Below are positions 46,294-54,206 of a DNA stretch of 64,000 nt, one piece after another. The notes under the pieces were generated by a model. That model was not told where the DNA came from and did no database searches. It saw nothing but the letters and a program-made list of their open reading frames with translations. A program made the translations under genes and the position numbers. Origin of the DNA: Polyangium fumosum (lineage in GTDB: Bacteria; Myxococcota_A; Polyangia; Polyangiales; Polyangiaceae); assembly GCF_005144585.1 (NCBI RefSeq), contig NZ_SSMQ01000002.1, positions 62,001 to 126,000 of the forward strand, given 5' to 3'. The stretch's first letter is position 1. Each line of letters opens with the position of its first letter.

Positions 46294-49187
46294 CGCAGGA
46301 GCCCCTCCGCGTAGCGCTTCACGGCTTCCTTCAACAGCGGATCCGACGAGCCGCCGAGCCCTTCGAGCACGCGCTTGCGGAACGCGTCGGGGCCCTTGTG
46401 GCCTTCTTTGCCCGGGATGTCCGCCTTCTTCGCCATCGACCGCCCGTCGCTCGACTCGGGCCGCTCCTGGTTGCTCTCGTTCTCCTCGTTGTTCCGCTCG
46501 CCGCGCGCCATCTCCAGGAGCCGCTGCGCGTTCTGCTGATGTTCGAGCCCCGCATCGCCGTCGCCCTCGGCGAGCGCGCGCTCGGCGTCGCGCATGCTCT
46601 TCTCGGCGCGGTCGAGCAAATCGAGCGTCTCCTCGGGCAGGCTGCCGTCACCCGACGCGCCCTTCTCCCCGAGCTTGCGCGCGCGTTCGGCCATCTGCGC
46701 CTCGCGCTTGCCGCTCTTCTCCAGATCGCCCTTCGCGCGCTCCGCGGCCGATTTGCGTAGCTTTTCGAGCGCCTGCTCCGCCCACGCGAGCTCCTCGGCG
46801 AGGCCCGGCCGCGCGCGGTCCGCCTCGCGACCGGCGCTCTGCTCGCCCATGTCCCATTGATCGGCGTCTTGCCCGCGCTTCTTCGCGTCTTCGAGCGCGC
46901 GCAGCGCCTCCTTGCCGCTCTGCACTGCGTCGCGCGGCCGCCCTTGCTCCAGCGCGTCCGCCATCGACTCGGCGAGGTCACGCGCCTGTTTGCCCGCGGC
47001 CGTCGCCGAGCCCGGCTCGCCCGCGCGCCTCGGAAGATTCTTGATCGACTCGCGGATCGCCTCGGCGTGCTTCTTCGCCTCGTCCTTCAGCTCGTCGAGC
47101 TCGTCCTGCGAGAACGCGCGCTCGAGCGCCTGCTCCACATCTTCAAGCTCGTTCGCGTGCTCGCGGATCAGGTCTTCCAGCTCCTGCTCGCCGGCCTCCG
47201 CCGCGTCGTCCGCGCTCGAAGGATCCCCATCCCCCGTCCCGCCCCCGCCCGCGGCCGACTCCGTGCCGCTCCCGCTTCCGCTTCCGCCTCCGCCCGCGAA
47301 CGACGGATCGGGATTTCGCAGCCGCGCCGCGAGGTCGCGCGCCGCCAGTTCCGCGTGGAACAGATCGTTCGCCTTCCGCGCCCGATCGATCCGCCGCAGC
47401 CCGTTCGCCACGATCTCGCCGAGATCCAGCCCGAGCTGCCCGAGCCGCAAGAGTTGCTTCCCTCCCCCGTCGAGCACCGTCACCGCCGCGTCGAGCCGCG
47501 CCACGCCGTTCGCCGCTTCGCTCCCGCGTTGCCCTGCGGCGACAGCCGTCGCCTCCGCGGCCTCGTCCGCGACCGTCGCGAGCCGCTTCGCCACGCGGCG
47601 TGTATCCGACGTCCCGAGCGAGCGCGCGGCCGCGTCGATCGCGAGCAGCACCTCCTCGCTCTCCTCGACGAGCTTCTGGTGCGTCGCGGCCGACGGCTGC
47701 TTCTGCTCCTCCGCGAGCGCGACTTCCAGCCTGCGGAGCTGCCCCCGCGCGAGCGCGAGCGCGCGACGCGGGAACCGCAGACCGCCGTACGTCCCGGAGA
47801 GCGCCTCCTCGACCACGCCGAGCGCCTTCTCTTGCGCCTCGCGCTCCTTCTTCACGTGATCGGCGTTCTGCTTGCCCTTCGGCGTGTCCTCCACGAGCCG
47901 CATCGCGACGAGGTCCGTCAGCGCGTCGCGCGCTCGCACGAGCGCCTCGTACCGGATCGCCTCCGGCTCGCCGACCTGCGGCGGGATCACCACGATCGCC
48001 GCGCTCTTGCCCCACTTCGGCCCGACGATCGGATCGTTGTCGCGCGCCTCGACCGTGATCTCCACGGGCAGGAAGTTGCGCTTGAAGAACGCGTCGCCGC
48101 CGAAGACGATCCGGTGCGAACCTCGATCCGACTTCAGATCGCCCTGCGGCCGCGACAGCACGCGCCGCGCCTCGCGCCCGCCCGAGCGGTACACGAGATC
48201 CACCTCGCGCAGGCCGTGATCGTCCGTCGCCTCGTACGACACGACGATCTCCGGCTCGTCGAGCATCCGCACCGTGCGCGGCGCCTCCTCGACCAGCACC
48301 TTCGGCGCGAGGTCCGGGATCGACGTCACCTCTTGCTCGTCGGCCTGCGCGATGCGCACGTCGCCGAAGCGCGCCGCGATCCGCAGCGTCGCCGACTCGC
48401 CGAGCTCCCACCGCGCCACCACGCCGCCCCCGCCGTCGAACGCGAACGGCACCTCGACCTTGCCGTCCGTCAGCACGAGCGTGCGGCTCGGGTACGTCGG
48501 ATGCCCGTGCACGGTGAGCATCGTCCCGCGCGGCAACGACGTCGCCTCGAACGTGTCGATCACCCGGCCGTGCTGGTGCAGGTACTCGGGCGGCTTCGCG
48601 ACGATGTCCACGTTCTCGAGGTACGAGAGCGGCAGCGGCGCCTCGCCGTTTCGCGCCACGAGCACGTCGAGCCCTTCGACCACGCGTTGCTCGATCGCCG
48701 CGCCGAACACGGCCACGAGCGCGAACACGAGCCCTGCGACGGACCACCTCCGCGCCGCGACCGACGCGCGCTCCGCGATGCGCTCCGTCGACGCGCGGCT
48801 GAGCAGACGCGCGAGGTGCAAGCGCGCGAGCGACGCCGACCCGCGCGTCGCGTCCTTCGCCGTCTGCTCCACGAGCCCGAGACCTCGCACCGTCGCCGCG
48901 GCGAGCTCCGGGTCCGTCGGGCCGATCGTCTCCTGGATCGTGCGCCTCGGATCTTGCCGGCGCCGGTGCAGCACGATCGCGCGGACCACGAGGAACACGC
49001 AGAACGCGGCGAGCAGCGCGGCGACGGTCGCTCGTACGGCTGGGGTCCCTCGGCGGGCGAGGTGCGCGAGCCCGATCAACAGGGCTGCGGCGAGCGCGAC
49101 CAGCGCGCGGCGCGCGGAGGGACGGATCTCGGCTTCCCAGGTGGAACGGAGCTGGGCGAGCAAGGCAACCGGGACGTCGTGCTCCAC
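46290..49187 (-). CDS. DUF4175-family membrane protein with long coiled-coil region
   Basis: The protein has 965 residues from a GTG at 49187. The open frame continues upstream for 124 codons, but that part overlaps the divergent radical SAM gene and is unlike the family. Hydrophobic helices lie near residues 25-70 (ALVALAAALLIGLAHLA and the next) and near 145-165 (VAGLVFALVAVFGAAI). A beta-rich extracytoplasmic region follows (about 170-400). From about 420 to 940 the protein is a charged helical and coiled-coil region rich in Ala, Glu, Lys and Arg, broken by a Gly/Ser linker. DUF4175 proteins commonly sit in Bat/MoxR-type envelope operons. Here no MoxR or DUF58 gene is adjacent; the partner is the overlapping peptidase. 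The role is unknown, possibly structural. Confidence 0.8.
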   Translation of the reverse strand: MEHDVPVALLAQLRSTWEAEIRPSARRALVALAAALLIGLAHLARRGTPAVRATVAALLAAFCVFLVVRAIVLHRRRQDPRRTIQETIGPTDPELAAATVRGLGLVEQTAKDATRGSASLARLHLARLLSRASTERIAERASVAARRWSVAGLVFALVAVFGAAIEQRVVEGLDVLVARNGEAPLPLSYLENVDIVAKPPEYLHQHGRVIDTFEATSLPRGTMLTVHGHPTYPSRTLVLTDGKVEVPFAFDGGGGVVARWELGESATLRIAARFGDVRIAQADEQEVTSIPDLAPKVLVEEAPRTVRMLDEPEIVVSYEATDDHGLREVDLVYRSGGREARRVLSRPQGDLKSDRGSHRIVFGGDAFFKRNFLPVEITVEARDNDPIVGPKWGKSAAIVVIPPQVGEPEAIRYEALVRARDALTDLVAMRLVEDTPKGKQNADHVKKEREAQEKALGVVEEALSGTYGGLRFPRRALALARGQLRRLEVALAEEQKQPSAATHQKLVEESEEVLLAIDAAARSLGTSDTRRVAKRLATVADEAAEATAVAAGQRGSEAANGVARLDAAVTVLDGGGKQLLRLGQLGLDLGEIVANGLRRIDRARKANDLFHAELAARDLAARLRNPDPSFAGGGGSGSGSGTESAAGGGGTGDGDPSSADDAAEAGEQELEDLIREHANELEDVEQALERAFSQDELDELKDEAKKHAEAIRESIKNLPRRAGEPGSATAAGKQARDLAESMADALEQGRPRDAVQSGKEALRALEDAKKRGQDADQWDMGEQSAGREADRARPGLAEELAWAEQALEKLRKSAAERAKGDLEKSGKREAQMAERARKLGEKGASGDGSLPEETLDLLDRAEKSMRDAERALAEGDGDAGLEHQQNAQRLLEMARGERNNEENESNQERPESSDGRSMAKKADIPGKEGHKGPDAFRKRVLEGLGGSSDPLLKEAVKRYAEGLLR

Positions 49188-49259
49188 GGCGGAGAACGTA
49201 GCAGACCGGAGGCTCGTCGCTTCTCCCCTCCGTTGCCGCCCCCGAGCGCCTCCCGTACG

Positions 49260-50543
49260 ATGCAGAGCGGCCCTCGTCCTCGCGGCGCGCCGGCTCCTGC
49301 CAACTTCTACATCCCGACAGCCGGGAGATCTCGCTTGGCGAACATCGGCTACATCCAGGTCGTCCGGCATTGCAACCATTTTTGCGGGTTCTGTTCGAAC
49401 CCCACGACGCCCTACGTGCACACCTTCGACACGATGAAGGTGCTCGTCGACGATCTGGTGAAGCGCGGGTATTTCGGGGTCATCCTCACGGGCGGCGAGC
49501 CCACGCTGCACCCGGAGCTTCCGCGCATCGCGGCGTATGCCTCCGCGCAAGGCCTCCACGTGCGGATGATCACAAACGGCTCACGGCTCGCGGACCCTGA
49601 ATTCGCGCGGAGCCTGGCCGAGGCGGGCGTCCGGCTCGTGCACGTCTCGGTGTATTCGGTGCGCCCGGACGTGGAGGCGATCCTCCGCGGCACGGACGGC
49701 ACGCTGGAGAAGGCGTTCGCGGCCGTGCGCAACGCGCATGACCATGGGATCGAGATCAACATCAACTGCGTCATCAACAAACTGAACGCCGATCACCTCG
49801 ACGAGAACATCGATCACTGGATCGAGCATCACCCTTACGTGCGCCATTTCGTTTGGAACAACCTCGACCCGTCGATGGGCCGGGCCGAGGTGAACCAGGC
49901 GCAGTTCACGCCGCGCCTCGCCGATTTCGAGGTCTCCCTCCAGCGCGCGATGCGCAAGCTCCACGCCTCTGGCCGCACGTTCCGCGTGGAAAAGGTCCCG
50001 CTCTGCTACATGACCGAGTTTGCCTGGGCGAGCACCGAGACCCGCAAAATCGTCAAGGGCGAAGAGCGCATCGTGCATTTCCTCGACAACAAGCAGACCG
50101 TCCGCCAGACCGATTGGGAGCACATCTACGCGCCGGCCTGCGCCCATTGCACGCTCCGCCCGATCTGCGGCGGCCTCTTCGACCGCGGCGCGGCCTACGA
50201 CCCGGAAGAGCTCTCGCCCGTCTTCGTCTCCATGGACGCCGTCGTCGAGACGATCATCACCGACCCGAGCGACCCGAGTTATCCGCTGCGCAACCTGCAC
50301 GCGTGGAAAAAGGATTTCGAGGTGAGGCTCGCCGCCGCGCGTGGGTCGGGCGAGGAAAAACCTCGCGCGTCCTCCGAGGAAATGCGCCCGCCGGACGCGC
50401 CGCCCGTCGGCATGGTGACCGAAAAAGGCCTCCGGCTCTTCGAGGCGAAGCGAAAAAGCGAGGCGAAAAAGGCCGAATCGCTCGGCGTCTCGATGGAGCA
50501 CATCGATGTCGCCGTGCCCGACGAAGGCCCGAACGGGATCTAG
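49260..50543 (+). CDS. Radical SAM protein with C-terminal SPASM-like cysteines
   Basis: The protein has 427 residues from ATG 49260; a much longer open frame upstream is a shadow of the DUF4175 gene. The radical SAM cluster motif CNHFCGFC gives Cys38, Cys42 and Cys45, followed by ILTGGEPTLHPE, which binds the SAM amino group. Additional cysteines in VPLCYM (near 253) and CAHCTLRPICGG (about 294-305) suggest an auxiliary SPASM/twitch-type iron-sulfur cluster, typical of enzymes that modify peptides. No precursor peptide gene was seen nearby. The last ~60 residues are charged and probably flexible. A kinase gene starts eight bases downstream. Substrate unknown. Confidence 0.85.
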   Translation: MQSGPRPRGAPAPANFYIPTAGRSRLANIGYIQVVRHCNHFCGFCSNPTTPYVHTFDTMKVLVDDLVKRGYFGVILTGGEPTLHPELPRIAAYASAQGLHVRMITNGSRLADPEFARSLAEAGVRLVHVSVYSVRPDVEAILRGTDGTLEKAFAAVRNAHDHGIEININCVINKLNADHLDENIDHWIEHHPYVRHFVWNNLDPSMGRAEVNQAQFTPRLADFEVSLQRAMRKLHASGRTFRVEKVPLCYMTEFAWASTETRKIVKGEERIVHFLDNKQTVRQTDWEHIYAPACAHCTLRPICGGLFDRGAAYDPEELSPVFVSMDAVVETIITDPSDPSYPLRNLHAWKKDFEVRLAAARGSGEEKPRASSEEMRPPDAPPVGMVTEKGLRLFEAKRKSEAKKAESLGVSMEHIDVAVPDEGPNGI

Positions 50544-50551
50544 GATGTACC

Positions 50552-51925
50552 GTGCGAAGTAGATTGGATTCGACGGATCTTGGCAGCGAGCTTCATGCCG
50601 GCCCGTATCGGCTCGAATCGGTGATCGCCCGCGGCGGCTTCGGGTTCGTCGCCCGCGCGACGCACGCGCCCACGGGCCGCGCCGCCGCGGTGAAGGTCAT
50701 GCACGCCGAGCTCTTCGCCGATCCCACGGCGATCCTGCGCTTCGAGCGCGAGGCGGCGATCATCTTCGAACTCCCGCACCCGAACGTCGTCCGCGTCCAC
50801 GAATTCGGTCGCCTCGCCGACGGGCGCCCCTATTTCGCCATGGAACTCCTCACCGGCCAGAGCCTCGACGCGCGCCTCGCCGCGGCCGGCAGGCTCCCGA
50901 TCGACGAGGTCCTCGGCATCCTCGAACCCCTCGCGGACGCGCTCGCCGCCGCGCACGCGCGTGGCATCGTCCACCGCGACATCAAGCCCTCGAACGTCTT
51001 CCTCGCCGAAGGCCGCGCCGAGGGCCGCGTCGTCCTCCTCGATTTCGGCGTCGCCAAGCTCCTCGACAGCGCCGGCCCCTCGCTCACCGCCTCGCGCGCG
51101 ACGCTCGGCACCCTCCCGTTCATGGCGCCGGAGCAGGTGCTCGGGCAAACCCTCGACACCCGGGCGGACGTCTATGCCCTCGGCGCGCTCGCATTCGCCA
51201 TGCTCACGGGAAAACCTCCGTTCGGCGATCAGGCCACCGCCGTCGTCCGGCAGATTCACCTCCACGCGCGCCCGCCCCGCCCGAGCGAACGTGCGCCCGT
51301 CGATCCCGCGCTCGACGAACCTCTCCTCCGCGCGCTTTGCCGCGATCCCGCGGGCCGCTACGCCTCCGCGCCGGAGTTCGTCCGGGCACTCCGGACCGCG
51401 CGCGGCGCCGCGACGAGCCCGCAACCCCCGACGCCCCACGCCGCCTCCGTCCGCCCCTCCATGGCCGTCTCCGTCTCGCTCCGCGCCGATCCGGCTGCGC
51501 TCGCGGACGGCGACGAGGCGCTCCTCACGGCCCTCGAAACGAGCCTGCCCCTCGTCTCCGCCGAGCTCACCGCGGCCGGCCTCGTGCTCTCCCGGGAGAC
51601 CGCGACAAACCTGCTCGCCGTCTCGCCCACCCCGCCCGATGCGCCGCTCGCCCGGCGCGTGCTCGAAGCGTGTGTCCGGGCCTATCGCCGGGTCCTCACG
51701 GGCCCCTTGTCTGGACAACCTGCCGACCTCGGCATCGTCGCGCACGTCGGCGCCCTCCACACGAGCGAGGCCGGCACGATCCTGCCCGGCGGCCTCCTCG
51801 ACGTCCCCGCGTGGTCACCCGGCCCGGTGCGAGGCGTCGTCGCCACGAGACAAGCGCTCGAAGGCCAGGATCTCCCGCGCTCGCCTTTCCCGAACGACCC
51901 GCGGTTTTTCTTTCTGGAACGATAA
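50552..51925 (+). CDS. Cytosolic Hanks-type Ser/Thr kinase with unusual C-terminal domain
   Basis: The protein has 457 residues with a GTG start at 50552, eight bases after the radical SAM stop; a TTG at 50564 is the alternative. Kinase motifs are intact: IARGGFGFVARA, AAVKVMH, HRDIKPSNVF, LDFGVAKLL and TLPFMAPEQ. No transmembrane helix is visible, unlike the other complete kinases here. Residues about 300-457 form a separate domain (VSAELTAAGLVLSRETATNL and LGIVAHVGALHTSEAGTILP). Its end vaguely recalls the last strands of class III nucleotidyl cyclases but lacks recognisable catalytic aspartates, so I leave it unnamed. It converges on the deamidase-like gene with only three bases between stops. 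Confidence 0.88.
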   Translation: MRSRLDSTDLGSELHAGPYRLESVIARGGFGFVARATHAPTGRAAAVKVMHAELFADPTAILRFEREAAIIFELPHPNVVRVHEFGRLADGRPYFAMELLTGQSLDARLAAAGRLPIDEVLGILEPLADALAAAHARGIVHRDIKPSNVFLAEGRAEGRVVLLDFGVAKLLDSAGPSLTASRATLGTLPFMAPEQVLGQTLDTRADVYALGALAFAMLTGKPPFGDQATAVVRQIHLHARPPRPSERAPVDPALDEPLLRALCRDPAGRYASAPEFVRALRTARGAATSPQPPTPHAASVRPSMAVSVSLRADPAALADGDEALLTALETSLPLVSAELTAAGLVLSRETATNLLAVSPTPPDAPLARRVLEACVRAYRRVLTGPLSGQPADLGIVAHVGALHTSEAGTILPGGLLDVPAWSPGPVRGVVATRQALEGQDLPRSPFPNDPRFFFLER

Positions 51926-51928
51926 CGC

Positions 51929-52711
51929 TCAGAAAAATCTGGCGAACCCCAGCACCTTCCAGTTATGGGAGTTCATCGGATCGTGCTGGGCTCCCGAGAA
52001 CAGGCGCAGCGGCGCAGTCCTCGGGCGCGTGTAACTCGTGCTTCCCCAGGTCTGGTAATAAAACTCCCAGCTCGCGCCGGCCACCACGCCGAACACGACG
52101 GTCCCCCCGAGAAACTCCACGTTCGTGCGCCCCTGCGTCGTCTTGCGTTGTACCTCGGCCGCCGCGCCGATGTTGTAGATCGGCTTCGAGATCTCCGTCG
52201 CCACCACGGGGACCGCGGTGTGGGGTGCGGCTAATGCCGGATAATGGCCCGCGGCCGTGGCGTGGAGTTGCGCCAGGGTCATCGTGCAGGCCGGGAGCTG
52301 CAGGACGGGGTTCAGCGCGCCCGCATTGCCGGGCGGCGAGTTCGACACGTTGTTCGCGTGATACACGATGAGATCGTTGCTTCCGGTGACGCGGTCGATG
52401 AAGACCTTGCATCCCGACATATCGGCCGTGAGGAACGAGTTGACCCCGTTCGCCGTCGCGTTGCCCGCGTCCGGCAGCCGCACCGAGCAGATCCCGTCCT
52501 GCAAGTAGGGGAGGAAAATCGTGTCACCCAGGGCCGCGCCCGCGGGGCTCAGGCAGTTCACGCCGTTCGCCACGGCCGGGGCCAGGTTCACCCGGCAAGT
52601 GCCCCACGTGAACCGCCGATGCTGCCCGTTGATCACGGGCACGAACGCGGATCCATTAAATCCCCCCACCCGCGTCGGGGTGGCGCGCACGTTGTTGACG
52701 TTGATCCCCAT
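51929..52711 (-). CDS. Candidate BLF1/CNF1-like glutamine deamidase
   Basis: The protein has 260 residues and an AGGAGG ribosome binding site before ATG 52711. The central segment FLTADMSGCKVFID followed by VYHANN matches the active-site pattern of Burkholderia lethal factor 1, where Thr88, Cys94 (in LSGCKVF) and His106 form the site. Here the equivalents are Thr95, Cys101 and His118, with the same six-residue Thr-Cys spacing and a Cys-His spacing of 17 (12 in BLF1, 15 in CNF1). The preceding TIFLPYLQDG also recalls the BLF1 strand before the site. BLF1 and CNF1 deamidate a glutamine in eIF4A and Rho GTPases respectively. No signal peptide or delivery domain is visible, and no immunity gene is obvious. 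It lies 42 bases downstream of the FHA activator on the same strand. The family call comes from motif recall and needs a structural check. Confidence 0.6.
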   Translation of the reverse strand: MGINVNNVRATPTRVGGFNGSAFVPVINGQHRRFTWGTCRVNLAPAVANGVNCLSPAGAALGDTIFLPYLQDGICSVRLPDAGNATANGVNSFLTADMSGCKVFIDRVTGSNDLIVYHANNVSNSPPGNAGALNPVLQLPACTMTLAQLHATAAGHYPALAAPHTAVPVVATEISKPIYNIGAAAEVQRKTTQGRTNVEFLGGTVVFGVVAGASWEFYYQTWGSTSYTRPRTAPLRLFSGAQHDPMNSHNWKVLGFARFF

Positions 52712-52753
52712 GCCGCATCCTCCTCTCTGTCTTGCATTCTCCCCGGCGCGGCG

Positions 52754-54121
52754 TCACTCCTCCGTGGCCGATATCCCGTGCCGCCGCAAAAGCTCCCGCA
52801 GGTGGTTCCGATCCATGTGCGCCGAGCGCGCCGCGCGGGACAGATTGCCCCCGCTCTGCCGCACCAGCGTCTCGATGTACCCGCGCTCCCACCGCGCGAC
52901 GGCCCGCTCCTTCGCGGCCCGGAACGAGCCGAGCGCGAGATCTTCATCGTAATCGGCCGAAGGCGGCGCCGCCGTCTTGGGCTCCGATCCGGGCGCCGCG
53001 CCGAGCGTCGCCTCGAACCAGAGCGCCTCGTCCTCCATCAGGATCGCTCGCTCCACCGCCGCGCGCAATTCCCGCACGTTCCCCGGCCAATCCTGCTTCG
53101 TGAATGCCGCTACGAGCTCGGCCGGCGGCAGCGGATCGCCCGACCGCGCGAATTGCTCATAGAAATGTGCGACGAGCGGCGGGATGTCCTCGCGCCGCTC
53201 CCGCAGCGGCGGCAATCGAATCCGCACGATGTTCAGCCGATAGTAGAGATCCGAACGGAACGTCCCGCGGTTCACCTCCTGCCGAAGGTCACGGTTCGTC
53301 GCGGCGATCACCCGCACGTCGAGCTTGACCGGGTCGAGGCTCCCGATCCTCCGCACGACCCGCTCTTCGAGGGCCCGGAGCAGCTTCGGCTGCATGTCGA
53401 TCGGCAGCTCGCCGAGCTCGTCCAGAAACACCGTCCCGCCCGCGGCCGCCTCGAACGCGCCCGCGCGCGATTGCAGCGCCGTCGTGAACGCCCCGCGCAT
53501 GTAGCCGAAGAGCTCGGCCTCGATCAACGTCGGCGGGATCGAGCTGCAATCGATCACGACGAAGGGCCCCTGCGCGCGTGGGCTCTTTTGATGGATCACC
53601 TCGGCGAGCAGCCCCTTGCCCGTGCCGGTCTCGCCCTCGATGAGCACCGTCGAATCCGAGGCGGCGATCCGCGGCAGCGCCGCAAAAAGCCTGCGCATCG
53701 CCATGCTCTGGCCGAGGATCCGGCCATAACGCTCCTCGTCGGCGAGCGGCTCGACGATCTCGTCCGGCAGCGGATCGAAGCGCAGCGTCGATTTGCCGAT
53801 GCCGAGCACCGCGCCCGGGCCGAGGTAGGCGCCTTCCACGCGGAAGCCTGTGACCCGCGTGCCGTTGCGGCTGCCGAGGTCGCGCACGAGAAACCCGCGG
53901 TCCGTCACGGTGATCGCGCAATGGTGACGCGAGACGGCGCCGTCGGTCAGGACGAGGTGGTTGCCGGCGGCCGTGCCCACGGAGAGCTCGGCGCCATCCG
54001 AGACGCGCTCGACGCCTCGATCGGGCCCCGCCGTGACCTGGAGGCGAAAGCGGCCGATGGCGCACTCGCGCGGGCGAACGACGAGGGCCACCGTCTCCTT
54101 CGCGTGCGGTTCCTTGCTCAT
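52754..54121 (-). CDS. FHA-domain sigma-54-type activator with altered GAFTGA loop
   Basis: The protein has 455 residues. An FHA domain spans about 25-115 (VGTAAGNHLVL, SRHHCAIT, GSRNGTRV), which binds phosphothreonine peptides. The AAA core at about 135-360 has Walker A GETGTGKG, Walker B GGTVFLDELGELP and the arginine-finger region RSDLYYRLNI. The sigma-54 contact loop reads GAFTTA instead of GAFTGA. A HTH at the C-terminus (NLSRAARSAHMDRNHLRELL) binds DNA. FHA activators in myxobacteria are commonly controlled by Ser/Thr kinases; two kinase genes lie within 3 kb (50552 and the divergent 54207). It probably regulates its own locus, including the deamidase-like gene 42 bases downstream. That link is inference. 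Confidence 0.9.
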   Translation of the reverse strand: MSKEPHAKETVALVVRPRECAIGRFRLQVTAGPDRGVERVSDGAELSVGTAAGNHLVLTDGAVSRHHCAITVTDRGFLVRDLGSRNGTRVTGFRVEGAYLGPGAVLGIGKSTLRFDPLPDEIVEPLADEERYGRILGQSMAMRRLFAALPRIAASDSTVLIEGETGTGKGLLAEVIHQKSPRAQGPFVVIDCSSIPPTLIEAELFGYMRGAFTTALQSRAGAFEAAAGGTVFLDELGELPIDMQPKLLRALEERVVRRIGSLDPVKLDVRVIAATNRDLRQEVNRGTFRSDLYYRLNIVRIRLPPLRERREDIPPLVAHFYEQFARSGDPLPPAELVAAFTKQDWPGNVRELRAAVERAILMEDEALWFEATLGAAPGSEPKTAAPPSADYDEDLALGSFRAAKERAVARWERGYIETLVRQSGGNLSRAARSAHMDRNHLRELLRRHGISATEE

Positions 54122-54206
54122 GGTGCGGGCACGGTATCACGAACGGACGCGCCTGCTCGCGCCGAAGCAGTTGCTCTTCGTCGGGCGCCGCGTACCATGC
54201 CCCCGG

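Noticed and set aside
46857-49259. Upstream extension of the radical SAM gene (about 800 codons)
   Set aside because: It is the antisense shadow of the DUF4175 gene; the radical SAM homology begins right after ATG 49260.
51300-51925. Class III nucleotidyl cyclase domain at the end of the kinase
   Set aside because: Only a vague resemblance (GIVAHVGALH and a final VVATRQAL); no metal-binding aspartates or substrate-specifying residues could be assigned.
52244-54206. Long plus-strand frame across the FHA activator region
   Set aside because: It has Arg/His-rich shadow composition; the minus-strand FHA-AAA-HTH protein is unambiguous.
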